Positions 45,561 through 57,528 of a stretch of DNA of 64,000 bases are shown piece after piece (position 1 is the stretch's first letter; every line of letters starts with the position of its first letter). The DNA lies in contig OZ316892.1 of NCBI GenBank assembly GCA_973895155.1, forward strand, positions 29,450,001-29,514,000, in the 5' to 3' direction. The notes below the pieces were generated by a model. The model was given only the letters and a program-made list of their open reading frames with translations, ran no database searches and was not told the DNA's origin. Position numbers and translations under genes: made by a program. This DNA is from Marsupella aquatica. Its lineage: Eukaryota > Marchantiophyta.

Positions 45561-46617
45561 AGCTTTTGATCTACACTACGATCCTTCATTTCGAGTCTTG
45601 AGATCGGCTAAGGCACCACTGCTAAATCGAAAGCGATCTCCTCTCTTATGAGTCTTTCCGAAGTGTTTGGAAGAGGAAGTTATAGTAGCCTCCCGAAGGT
45701 CTCGTGCCAATCTGCACTATTGCTTACTATGTATCTTGTTTTGCAACCAATGTCAAGTCTGGGTCGGGTGTAGAATTGTAAAATCCAATCTGCATGCTTG
45801 AAGTAATTCAATACTTCGAAAATTATACGATTCATGATAACCTCATGACCGATCGATTTATCTTGAGATCCAAGCGCAGCCCACAAGACCGTTCTAAAGT
45901 TTCAGACAATATAATACATGAACACTTCCAACGTTTCGAGTCAATACTCAGAAAGGACAATTCATATTTCCAGAATATACAAAGTCTCTCGACAAACATT
46001 GATGCATAGAAACTGAAGGAACTTAACACCATTTTCCCTGAGAAACAAAGCTTCTCTAATGCCCGCGCGTTGGAGTGTGTGCACCTACGTACGTCCAACT
46101 GGCAAATAGCGTTGGCATTGCAAGATTCCAAGGCCCGAGACGTGAATCCTACAGAAGATTTCCCGAACTGTTATTCCAGATGCTTGTTATAGCAAATCCA
46201 AACTCTCCTGGTACAAGAAACTATCTCAGGAGACGGCAATCATAGACAATTCCAATTCGAAATTCTCGTGCTACAGGAAACTATCTCAGGAGACTCAAAT
46301 CATACACAGAGCTTTGCGAGACAGTGTCTCCTAATCCTTGCGGAAGAACTCTCCTGCTTCGAGAAACATCGTAGCAATCAATCCACGTCATCTTCATTCG
46401 GGAGCACACCCACCTTCCTATACTCTCGCAGTCTCACGGCCACTCTCTGGCTACTGGAACTCGGACATCGTGTTCGATCATGCAAAGCAGCAGTCCTCTG
46501 GCTACAGCCGCGATTGATGAGCCCCGCATACGCCACCGCCAGTGAAAAATGCGGAGACTCCTTGCTCATCATTCCACCGTGATATCACCAATCTCGAATG
46601 CCGGCGCCCGACGTTAC
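45561..46617 (-). repeat. Downstream flank of RNase H gene 2, duplicated at 26.4-27.4 kb
   Basis: Shared blocks with duplicate C include 'tagcctcccgaag.tctcgtgccaat', 'aaccaatgt.aagtc.ggg', 'catgcttgaagt', 'agatccaagcgcagcccaca' and 'ctcctgct'. It contains internal repeats of 'ggaaactatctcaggaga' (46,215 and 46,275). No second gene is recognised. Confidence 0.65.
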
Positions 46618-47211
46618 TTATGTACCAAGAGCAAGGTTCGCTAGACGATCCGCATCCTGATTGTGCACTCTGGATACTCCCCAGAAGCGGATATTAATCC
46701 CGCAGTCGTTCAATTGACGAATCTTATCGTCCAACTCCACAATCGCATCAGCGTTGGACACCGGTAAACCACTGGCAGTCAAGAAACCATTCATCACCCA
46801 AGTGTCTAAGTAGTTAGTCATCGAGCCGAACAGATAGTCGGAATCCGTAACGAGCACAACGCCATCCTTCCACGGTTGCCAATTCACATCGTTAGAGATA
46901 ATGTCTACCGCCTTCTGAGCAGCGAAGATCTCGGCCTTATTGTTTGTGGGGTTCGTGCTTGATGGAAGAAGGCCATAGGAGTTGCGGGGCGAACCTTGCG
47001 CGGAAAAGACGCCATACGAAGCCTTGGCCCATGGCTGACCATTTCCCGGGCACGCACCATCGGTGAACATGGCAATTGGCCCTCGTGGCCCGCCGAAGCG
47101 TGACACTTCATTGGAGCGGTCATAGAACAGAATTTCGGACGGCACAATCTGAGTTCGGGTCGTGCCCAGGTCCGCCTCTGGATAGAAGACTCTTTTGCTC
47201 CTCTGTGCCAT
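46618..47211 (-). CDS. RNase H domain protein, gene 2 (fungal-type, single exon)
   Basis: 197 residues, one exon, clearly paralogous to the gene at 27,387-28,019 (same block order, roughly 70 percent alike by eye). All catalytic residues of the RNase H fold are visible: Asp51 in FTDGACPGNG, Glu94 in NNKAEIFAA, Asp123 in VTDSDYL, and RVHNQDADRLANLAL with both His and Asp. It should therefore be active on RNA/DNA hybrids. It ends at LALGT, 13 residues shorter than gene 1. The N-terminal segment (about 45 residues, ending SRFGGPRGP) has no recognised domain. It lies between two duplicated flanks, so the locus has expanded by segmental duplication. Confidence 0.83.
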   Translation of the reverse strand: MAQRSKRVFYPEADLGTTRTQIVPSEILFYDRSNEVSRFGGPRGPIAMFTDGACPGNGQPWAKASYGVFSAQGSPRNSYGLLPSSTNPTNNKAEIFAAQKAVDIISNDVNWQPWKDGVVLVTDSDYLFGSMTNYLDTWVMNGFLTASGLPVSNADAIVELDDKIRQLNDCGINIRFWGVSRVHNQDADRLANLALGT

Positions 47212-49300
47212 TCTGATTCTTCAGTCAGGTTTCAGGCTGTGCAATGTTGCAGAAGAACGTGCGGAGCAATGCAGTAAGGAGATGCTCTGTGATTGCGCAG
47301 CAGTGATAGGGGATAGCTCCAAAGTTCTGCATCCAAGCCAAGCCACATTCAATTCATGGACTTCGTAGCTGAAGTACAGAACGAAACTGGTACACAACTT
47401 GGTCTTACGACGAAGGAATGTTTGTCAAAAACGTTCTGATCTCGGTGAAGTCCGACAAGAATAGTAACATTAGAGAGTCCTAATACTATAATATTGCATC
47501 ACAAAGACCGTCAATTCTTTGCAGCTTCAAATCAAGTAGAAAAGTCATACACATAGCATACATTCAAGAAAATGGACATATCAACCTGTTGGCAACGTAA
47601 ATTAAATGAGTTTCGCCTTCCGATTGTCGAATCGTTTGTATCATCAATCAATCAGAAAACTAAGTCAAGAATGGGAACAATCTTGTGTCCTACTCCTGCA
47701 TCACAAAGACCGTCAATCGTTTGCAGCTGCGCCGCGAATGAGGCAGGAAAATCATAGAACATTCCGACGGTTTCTACGGGTATTTATTGACAGTGAGAGG
47801 CTAGCTGCTCCACCAAAAAAGTTTCACCGATAATACAAGGAAATCCTCGCAGCTGCATAACGAACGGCTCAGCAGCTACCCATCCGAATATCCGATCTCG
47901 AACGTGAAGCTGTGATCGTGACTGTCAGTGACAGAGCCGTCAAAATCAATCAAGGATTCCATGTTACAGTATCACTGAGTATGACAAATTGTCCAGTAGT
48001 TGGAACTGAAGGATTCCATGTTACGTATCACTGAGTATGACAAATTGTCCAGTAGTTGGAACTGAAACTGCTGCCCATTTCACGCCCCACAGAGTATCAA
48101 TCCAATGTCAGAAAGGGAAACCTGAATAGGGGCGCTCCCCTGAATAGAAGAAGATACGCTCTCGAACACAGTTGAGACACAATTCATTGAGAAATGAATC
48201 CGACAGCAGAAAATTAAGGACACCCGAGACACAATTGCAATATGAACCCAATAGCAGAAAAGGTTCAATAGTTGGTGATTGAATTTAAACATGACTTCGA
48301 TTATCGGAGTGCCATCTCGATCCGACGCCCAATATATAAATAATTATTGAAATTTTGGGCTGACTAACAAATGAGTTCCTCCCTTCGGACCTGGAAAGAA
48401 TTATGTCACTAGACCTTGGTACTACGAAAATGAGTTCCCTCCTTCCGACGCTATCTATGCAAAAGTCTCACTAATTATGAGATTCAAGGAAAATCTCGTT
48501 GCAACAGATCTATTCAGCCTGTCCATGGCCAGCCCATCCATCCAATCTTCAACGTGACGTTATGATCATAATTGTCAGTCGCAGAGCCGTAAAAAATGAA
48601 CGATTCGAACATTAGAAATTAATCGATGCTCCCCATTTTGAGGGCCCAAGGAGTATTGCCAGAGACAGGTCGAGAAGAACTTACCCAGAACCTGAGGAAT
48701 AATAAGGAGAAGAGAGCACAACAAAACCCAAGGATGGAAACAACAAGGGTATAATACCAGTGACAAAAGGTATGTGTATAAAGTGACAAGAAGGAAAAGT
48801 GATACAGAAAAGATAATTCTTGCTGCCGGCAAAAGGATCAGCAGAGTTGATGACACCCACAAACCTCCACGCAATCTCAGCTGTTCTGGAGATGCATTGA
48901 TACAAAACTTTTCATCTTGCCAAAAGACATTTCTTTAATTCCAAAGTCTGGCATTGAGAAATTTCGATCATTTCTTTTGCTCTAACACAATTTTGCCCCT
49001 GAAAGTAGGAATGAAATCTTAGTTAGTTACGGAATTGGAAGTGTGTACCGTAGAACTCTGCAGGCCAAAATTCTGTGGATGTTCAAATTTTCCAACGAAA
49101 TTCTCCTGCTTGAATGACCGAAAAATTAACCCATGAAAAACCTGAAATGCCATTGAAGCCCATCTCAATGCTCAAAGCTGAATCGAACCCATCACAGGAA
49201 TGTGGTTGAAACAAAGACAGTCTTCATCACAACATGGACAATTGATCCTCTTCCACACGATCTCGGTGTTCTGGCGACCGAACCTCTGCTTCGTAAAAGA
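47212..49300 (-). repeat. Segmental duplicate B, upstream flank of RNase H gene 2
   Basis: It is paralogous to 43,780-45,560 and, in its first 880 bases, to 28,020-28,759. It includes a 56-bp tandem duplication at 47,952-48,063 ('ggattccatgttac.gtatcactgagtatgac'). It also includes the uninterrupted CACAGAGTA at 48,088-48,096, the empty counterpart of the MULE insertion site. No open frame of note is present. Confidence 0.7.
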
Positions 49301-49327
49301 GCTCGTCCCCAGGTTATATTGAAAATG

Positions 49328-50232
49328 TCAATCCAGTCTATAACTAGAAAAGAGCTCATCATCCGTATAAACAGCGGCTACCGTCGGAATTAGAATGCTA
49401 GAAGCGACTGGTTTAATTTCAGGAAATGAACATGGTTGAAGAAGGGTCCTTGAATTTTCATCTAATTCAAGGACATATATGGCAGTGGGAGTTATCACAT
49501 GGATTTTCCTCCTGCTGCGAATGCTGCTCCCCATATGGGTTCTGTAGGGGGCTCTAACGACCTCCACTCATCCTTAAGTGGATGATAAGCCTCCAACAGA
49601 GGTCCTGCCTCTTCGAATGTCATTCCATGAGAACGTTTATAGACATACCCGCTATGCACAACAAGCTCGTTTCCAACTGTCACAACTCGATGCTGTGAGA
49701 TTGCAGACATCATGGGCTTAATTCTCGACCAGGTGTCAGCCTTGAGATCATACATCTCAGATTTGCGAGAACGTGTGTGATTGGCATTACCCCCAAAGCA
49801 ATCAATCTTGCCGTCAATAGCACGTGACCATGATGCAGAGTAATATGCTCTTGGATCGTGCATGCTTGCACATCGTTTCCATTGCCCCTGTCCTACTAGA
49901 TCCAGCATGTAAACTTTCTTACTACCTCTACGCCTGCCTCTATAATAGTTCCGTCCTCCCAAGACATATATTTTGCGAATGAGATCGACACATCGGCAAT
50001 TCCATGGGAAGCCGTCCGCAAGACCCATGTCTTTCATCAAGCCTTTCAAGCCGAAGGTTCGTATGATTATACGGGATGGTGTGGAGCGAGCAATGCAAAA
50101 CCGAGAGTGACGAATGACAGTGGATCTGCTATAGACTGGTGACAGCCAGACCTTTTCTTGTGTACCGGTGTGGCTGCACTCTGATAGAGCGCCGAATAGG
50201 AAGTAAGCAGTGACAATAGAGATGCGAATCAC
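49328..50232 (-). pseudogene. Kelch-repeat (F-box/kelch-like) gene, frame-shifted
   Basis: The minus-strand frame from 50,232 reads kelch blades: IRKIYVLGGRNYY, KVYMLDLVGQGQWKRCASM, GKIDCFGG with KSEMYDLKADTWSRI, and VVHSGY with EAYHPLKDEWRSL. It stops at about 49,495 just after AAFAAGGK. The protein logically continues in another frame (IHVITPTAIYVLELD...) to 49,328. The switch falls in a run of four A's, so a one-base loss there explains it. The N-terminal F-box part is not recognisable, so the copy is probably also truncated. Kelch/F-box proteins normally act as substrate receptors of SCF ubiquitin ligases. Confidence 0.7.
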
Positions 50233-53200
50233 TGATAGCAGACGTCACACGCGGGGTCAGACGTAGATGAGTTTCTCTCCAACTATACAAAATCTAGTGG
50301 ACAGAGATCAGGCTATCGAGGTGATAGTTCGTGGTGCGTGCAAACGTACAGGCCCATGCAAAGCAGCGATCTGAACCGCTGCAGTGAACATTGTTTCGGT
50401 GGGCTGGCATACTACAGTAGACTGATCTTGAAGTGAGCATGCAGTACTAGTCGACGAGTGGTGTGTTGCTGTTGCCCTCGTTTTCGCTGCTGCAAGGGGC
50501 GAGGCAGTATGTATACTGTGACCAATTGAAAGCCTTGGCTTGCCACTCGGTCAGTATTTTGGGACAAATCATTGGCAACGTTGTGTCTTCTAGGCCTCTC
50601 GGTTGTGAAAGGAGGTTGTCGTCGGGATTCTCATGAATGAATGTCCTGCGCTTTCCTTTCTGTAATTTTGATGTCAGAGACATTCAATTTATGTCCGAGG
50701 CATGATGCTGATCATGACAAATTTTTCTTACATTTTCACACACATGTGTTCGCAATCATTGCGCTAATTTAGCTTAGAGTGATCCGCAGAGTGATCTCCG
50801 TTTAGCTCTCAGCGCCCTTCAATTGCTGATCCAAAATTGAATTTGCTTCTCTCGATCCATCCAGACCTTCTCGTTATGCAATTTTGGAGGTTCGAGTGAG
50901 TTGTCTTTCTACTGTCACTAATTTGTCCCATGTCCTGTATGCTTCAACAACAACTGACAATCGACGAAGACACCAAGTCTGCACCCACAAACAGTCTTGT
51001 CCCGATGTACGTTACGTAGCTGATTACTGACATAGTTGGTTCACGGTAGGCATTACCTAGTGGCAGATCAGGAGCTTCCTCAAGCGCAGCAGGATTCTAT
51101 TTGTTGTAATGTTGATTGGGTCAGGGCTCGGCTAGTCGGCTCACTCCTCCCTTAGGGCTCTCAGATGAGAGTGAAAGATTTCAACAAAAACATGAACCCC
51201 TGTTTCTCATCAATGAACAAGGTCTAGACTCTCGACAGGATGAATTTGTGAGTGGTTCTTGCCCAATCATGATTCTACGTTTATAATGCTGGCTTTCTCC
51301 ATTCCGATTACCAACTGACAGAGCTTGTCTTTTGTCCTTAGCCTTATTATAAATCGGTCCAGGTGGGAGGGGTGGCGACTGGGAGCGGGCATTGTGATGG
51401 TTTTGTGATGGTTTCTCCTCTCTCTTCTCTTTTCTCTGTCTGGGGTGTATTTCCAAGCCTACATTCATGCCATTTTCCTTGCTTAGAAGCAGGATCCCAG
51501 GTCTAGCTAGTTCTGCCCTCACTTAGTCCAGAGGTGCTCTTTGCCTGGTGCCGGCCTCATCCTCCAGGTGTTGCATTGCTCCTCTCACTTTTGGGATGCC
51601 CTGTTTTGAAAGGTTCTTGTTGGTATCTCTGTGATTGCATATCAAAATGTTACAATATAAAAGGTGCTATGTCACTTGGGACCATGATAAACCCAGATAT
51701 TTTGTTTCAATCAGTGAGACAGTGTTATTCTAAATAATTAGATGGGTTTCTGATGTTCAATTCACGCGAGGAGATGCCTCAGTAAAGTGAACAAGATGCC
51801 TCAGTCATTTGAATTGAACATCAAAAACACACATAATTGTTTAGAACAACACTGTCTCACTGTGATGCCTCTTGTGAATCCAGACTCAAGGGGACTTTGG
51901 TACCCGTTGTGCTTAAGTTCTCCAATTCAAGGACGTGGGAGAATCTAGAGTGAGAGTACCCCACATCACTCAGACCATTTCTCCATCTGAACCCTTCTCT
52001 AAATCCAAAGCCCATAAAATTGATATGAGAGGCTTAAACCCATCCACAACTTAAAAAACAAGCCAACTATGTTAAGGGAATATGCACTTGCTCAAACTTT
52101 TTGGGTTTTTGTTTTTTTATCTTGAAAGGAGCACTTTACTTCATGGGAAAGTAAAACCCAAAAAATCAGGGAGTGAAGCCAGAAGTCAATAAACGATCGC
52201 AGGCCAACCGCCAATGAAACACATTTGGTCAAGTGGACAAGGGCCGACTTGTTTTAGTAAGACCTATCCGGGGCTGAAGTACTTTTAGGGTTCCTGTAGT
52301 TTTAGAACAAAATAAATTGTAGAAAGTGATAATGTCATCACAATCTACCCTACCGTCATGTTATGAACCCGATCTGAGTACTGATTTTGTAATTCCTTCA
52401 AAAGGAGATTCCCCTTAGATTAGACAAATTAGATTAGATCACACAAAGTCCAAGGACAAGTTGCTCAATGGCGATTTTCCTTTCAAAAAGCTAAAGAAAC
52501 AGTGCATTGACAATCAAGTGACGTTAATGCAATTTGATGCTCCCATAGACCATAATTAGATAGAAACCGCCCAACTCAATTGAACTCTTATATAGCATGT
52601 TCATCCTGGAACATGTTTCATTTTTTGTTTTTTAGTGATATACAGATGTTCTAATTAAATTATAAACAAGACATTGACTAGGGAGACTTAGAGTCTATGA
52701 TATTGAAACTTGTGCACATAAGTTACAAAAATAAAACTATACATGTAAAGAAAAATAATAATGAACAGGAAAGTTTAAATTTATGGTATTGGGATGTGCA
52801 CATAATGTACATGAGTAGAGATACTTATGTACTTACTTTAGATAATGACACTCAAAATAATTAAAACCATAAATTAAGGACACAAAACCATGGGACCATA
52901 AATTTAGGACACAAAACCATGAGTAGTACTTAAAGACATAAGGTGTGCACATTATTTAGATCATTTTTTTTGTACTCATGAGAATAAGGGTTAGAAATTC
53001 AACGAGCTTTGTTACAGGGTGGATGATCTTAAAATATAGCAAAGATCTAAAAATATTAGAGGGGTGCCAGAATAAATTAGAAATCTAAACTATACAAGGG
53101 ATGCGCCTTGGTAAGACACATTGAAATAAAAATGCATAACAAAAGAAGTTTAAATAAGACAAAATACTGAAAGTTGCATTCATCATATAGCAGCTTCAAA

Positions 53201-53758
53201 AAAATCCTATAACTGATTCAGAATATTATCCATGACATTGTGAGTAAAGGTGATATTTATCCATTCAAGTTGCAAAAATATATGGGAACATTTTAGACAA
53301 ACAGAGGATACACCAAGTTTAAATTTCTTTACAAGGCGTTCACACATTTTATTGTACTAAAAATGAGGTACTTAGGGGGCACAAAATCCCAAACCAGTAG
53401 AAAAATCACATTTTTTGTTGAATTTTAGTTTGTTCACTTGTTGTGGTGGGCCCTGAGAATGACCCGTCTTTTACACCCTAGTTTTGGATGTTCTACCTGT
53501 TGTGACCAGAAACTTTGGTTAGGGGCCTGGTATTTTATTGTAATGTCAATACAATAAGTAGGGGCATAAAGCCGAGAAATAAGATCTAGAAGAGGATACA
53601 GCCAAGATCAAACCCAAAACTGACCCAAAAATCAAGGCACCAACTTCAGGTCAAATGAGTGAGTGAATGAACTTTTAAGCTCAGGAAAAACAGTCATGAA
53701 GGCGAGACCACACTCCTCCCATATCTACAACTGGAGGAGTTGAGGCGGAGAAAAAGCC
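50233..53758. other. Gene-poor intergenic DNA
   Basis: No convincing gene. It contains the fold-back at 51,712-51,862 (listed separately). A/T-rich sequence follows at 52,300-53,500, and weak similarity of 53,040-53,140 to 3,900-3,980 suggests an old dispersed repeat. The minus-strand frame 51,522-51,181 is Pro/Arg-rich without motif. Confidence 0.45.
51712..51862. repeat. Fold-back element with about 52-bp inverted arms
   Basis: The left arm starts CAGTGAGACAGTGTT and the right arm ends AACACTGTCTCACTG. The arms pair over about 52 bases with some seven mismatches, around a loop of about 45 bases containing GATGCCTCAG twice. The size and the terminal inverted repeats suit a small non-autonomous transposon (MITE) or a hairpin RNA. 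No clear target duplication is seen. Confidence 0.8.
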
Positions 53759-54358
53759 ATGACGGTCAGCTTTCGTCCGAATCTAGACACGACAATCCAC
53801 TCTCCACTCCTTCAAACGAGACAGACAGTGAGATTCCCACCACGAAAGTATGGAAGTGGAAACTGCACATCACATTCCTTCGTCCTCTCTTCTAGAGCGT
53901 CTCTTCTGCAGATTCATCCCATCGTCGGATCGTCCTCTTCTCTGGAGCAGCATCTCATGACCGTTCTCTCTTCTGCAGCAGCAGGAGCAGCGCCGTCCTG
54001 GTCCCGCCCAGCGACATCTAATCTGATCAACTCGCTCCGCTTAATTAATTGCCACCACCCACCGCAGCATGGTGATTAATTCACAACCTGCCTGACGACA
54101 CCCCCTTAACTACTTCTATCAACCAAGCTCATGATCGAAAACACACAGTCACCCAACATCATTCTCATCGAATCGAATCCGCAATTTGAGTTGAATCATC
54201 ATCCCCAGCAGCATCAATCTCGAGATCGGTCCCCACTTAGAGAGTTAAATCCCTCACACTCAGCACCTCAGAGCACCAAAACGGAGTCGCTCATCAATCA
54301 GCCACCTGAGCTGGCCCAGCTGGTGTTGCCTACAGCAGCTACTGCTACAGACTGTTGA
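53759..54358 (+). other. Doubtful Ser/Pro-rich frames
   Basis: An ATG in good plant context (GCCATGACG) opens 106 codons to 54,079. A second frame (75 codons) follows at 54,131. Both are Ser/Gln/His-rich without domains. They may be the 5' part of a gene or simply low-complexity DNA. Confidence 0.15.
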
Positions 54359-54640
54359 CACGCTAGTAACACTGCACACTGCTGTGAAAATGTGGTAGGC
54401 CAAGCTGATGTTGCATACAGCTGCTGTTACAGACAGTTAACACGCTAATAACACTGCTGCAAATATGGTATACACTGTACTCTGTCTAAGTGCAGGGAAA
54501 CACGCAAGTCTCCTGCTGCTACAGACTGTTAGCACTCTAATAACACTGCTGTCAAAATACGATATACACTGTACTCTGTCTAAGTGCAGGGAAACACGCA
54601 AGTCTGCACTAGTCGCAGTATTGTTATATGTGTATTAAAT
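54310..54640. repeat. Tandem repeat, about 100-115-bp unit, three copies
   Basis: Each copy has 'gctgctacagac.gtt.acac.ctaataacactgctg', and two of them add 'gatatacactgtactctgtctaagtgcagggaaacacgcaagtct'. The copies start at about 54,325, 54,415 and 54,515. Confidence 0.75.
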
Positions 54641-54867
54641 TAAATTAATAGGACATCATTTATACACTTCTCCTCATCACCTCATGTGCGTGGTTGCACT
54701 CCCCAATAAGTGCATGAGAATCATATATTATATAAATCATCTGTGTTACTAGGGAGGATGCATCGACTCTTCATACTTGGAGCTCTCATTCTTAAGGATT
54801 CAATTGGATAAGTGCATGAAATTACTCTAGGTAACTGTCTTGTTGTATGCTCTTAATATCAACAAAA

Positions 54868-55090
54868 TCTACAATTATAATAAGGGATCCTGTATTTTTT
54901 CATTCTTCTTCCAAATACAAAAAAGTTCATTGACAAGAAAGATCCACAGCCGTTGGATTCGTTTGACTGTTTACCCTGACCATTGATAGAAGAAATGGAC
55001 ACCCCTGGTGCATAAGTGCTTCCCCACAATTCCTCATAAATACCCCGGCCTGATTCCCTATAGACCTGCCCTCCCTATGGACCAGCCCAT
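54868..55090 (+). repeat. Dispersed repeat, copy 2
   Basis: This is the partner of 22,770-22,990 in the same orientation. No coding capacity is conserved between the two copies, so frames through them are not genes. Confidence 0.75.
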
Positions 55091-55479
55091 TCTTGCTTAT
55101 TACACGGCTCGCTTATTATAATGCTTCTTACATGTGAGTTGCAATGACTGATATATGCATGTGTACACTGTTTAGGCAGAAATGCACTTAAATGTATTTT
55201 TCTTTTAGTAAGCTACAGTCAACCTGCACTTTATATGCTTGACTTTTTTGGTGCATTCACTAAAGAAATTGTTCTAATCTTACGGGGGTACATCGCCAGC
55301 CTGCACTGAACCATGGAAATCAATGCACTTATACCGGCTCCACTACACATTGGTCCAGACCTCCCAGAACTTCAATTGAGAGGTCCTACATGGGTCCCCA
55401 AAATGCTGATGTGAACTGTGCAGTTTTGTACAAAGTTTACACCACCTCTTGGAGGTAGTATTTTGTAAGCCAGGACTTC

Positions 55480-56190
55480 TAGGTCTCTTCTCATTCTGAC
55501 CCTAAATTATTAATGGACTGCCTGGCCACCTCATTTTGTAAAGAGACAATCTAAATGATTGGACATAAATGAGTCTGAATGTTGCAATTGGTCCTCACTG
55601 AATGCTTATTAACTTGCACTGAAAAGTGCTCAAACAGTCACTGTTCTTGGAGGGCCAAGGCTTACTATAATTGGTTGTAGGGCCTCTAGTACACAAAATC
55701 CTTTTGGGGATGCTTTGTGGTGTACTGCAAATCGTCACCAGGCTTTCCAATTTTCTGCTTAGTAGGGCTCTAGCTCCTTTGCTTTTGTAGAAGCCTCCCT
55801 GACATTTTGGTTCTTGGCCACCATTTTTTCTAGTGGTGAGAAATAGCTGGAACTCAACCCTCTGAAATGTCCTCCCCTCTTTTGACAATAATTTTTCAGG
55901 TTATTTGTCTTCCATCAGCCAGTTTCACGCTTAGCCACAGACCCCTATTGACTAGAATCTACTAGTCTAGGGAGATCTCACCTTCCATAATTGATTAATG
56001 AAAATCAGTTGAAGAAGATTCGTGCATCTTCTTTCATACACAGTGACATGCACCACACTCACGAAAAAACCTTAAAATATATTAAGCCCATAGCCTCTTC
56101 CCGGGTGTTTCCCTTGTGTGCCCCCTTTAGTGGGTCTGGTCTCAGGATTCATGTTTCTCAGTTTGGCGCTTTGTGTGCTACGGCGCTCTG
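55480..56190. repeat. Dispersed repeat region with a CCTTTA-type module
   Basis: 55,690-55,770 resembles part of 12,440-12,520 ('tttgtggt.tac...caggctttccaattttctg'). 55,905-56,160 resembles 38,090-38,360, ending in CCCCTTTAGTGGGTCTGG. No gene is seen. Confidence 0.5.
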
Positions 56191-57528
56191 CATAAAATAA
56201 AATAATATATGGTACAAGTGCCGGTCAATTTTTGTACTCGCATTAAGGCCCAGTACATCAGTACATCAATGTGTACCCGCCAGGACGATTTAAGGAATGA
56301 CATTCGAGGCTGACTAATGAATGAATAGTACTGCATTCATAATTTACTAACTGCCATCAGTGATCAGTCTGTCCGATAGACAAAATGGCGTGTGACGAAT
56401 GATCATCGGCCGCTACTGCGGCTGCTGCTCTTGCTTCTCTGAGCTTGCCAGTGTAGCTCGGTGGGCGCCTCGGTTGCTTCCCGCTTCCTGAGGTGAGGGG
56501 AGCTGATGAGCTGAGGTGAGGGGAGCTGATGAGCTGAGCTCGTTGAAGCGGTGTGTTCGTTTGCCTCAGGAAAATAGTACGAGGGCAGTTGAAAGCACAC
56601 GCTGGTGAAGCCTGGACTTGCATTGAGATGTGAGAGGAGTGGGTCAGTCTCTGAATCTTCCTGTGGCACGCGGCTTGCGGTTCAAGATGGAATGCTGGAT
56701 AGTTGAGTAGAGTGGATTTTCCCTCTCCCCAACCGACCGCGAGGAGGACGACGACTCGCCTTCAGATTCATGAATTTGAAGAGCTTCAAACGCTTGGGTT
56801 CTGAGCTACATTCTGGGATGATTGGACTGATTGATTAGTTGATTGATTCACTTACAGTTCCAGTCCCTCTCCCTCCCTAGCTCCAAGTAGGTGGCTTTGA
56901 TGCCTCGCTTTCGAATAAGAGAGGGGCTTGGACAATGCGAGCTAGCTTCCGAGGAAAGGAAATAGACTGAGGAGAGAGGGAGAGAGACCGATAGAGACAC
57001 AGAAGTGGACAAATTGGTCGGCTGGACTGTACAGTTCACGTTGCAGACATGACACTTTCCGAGAGTAGCGGTGTCTAGTATTAGCTTGGAATGCGGGCGT
57101 CAGAGCCGTCTTGCAGTGATACAGTCCTCTAGAATTCGAAGGTCACTCAGGTTTAAGGCTACCGAAAGAAAGGAGAGCGAGCGGATGATTGAATGGATGA
57201 ATTTCTCTAGAGTCCTGCGCCAAAATGCCAACGAGTGTCCTTTATGCTATGCTCTACTCTAGAATCCGATGGGCTCCTCGCCGTCAGGTAATTTAACCCT
57301 TGACTGTCTAACATCCATAGGACACGGAGCTTCCGACAGAAAGGAGGAAATGAGTGACGCGATGCTTGCGGCAGTAACGAGAGTGGACGAGAGTGTACCG
57401 CACGGTAGTGGTAAGAGAGACAATTCCCGACGAGCGAGTCTATGCGATGAAGCGATATTCCGGGGTCCTCAGGGTAGTGGGATGCAACCGATTGAGAGGA
57501 AGATCCCTGCTAAATCTTATACCAGGAA
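56191..57528. other. Intergenic DNA with a 23-bp tandem duplication
   Basis: A perfect 23-bp direct repeat lies at 56,491-56,513 and 56,514-56,536 (start AGGTGAGGGGAGCTG). The remainder has only short frames. Tracts such as 'gagagagggagagagacc' at about 56,970 are simple GA sequence. Confidence 0.45.
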
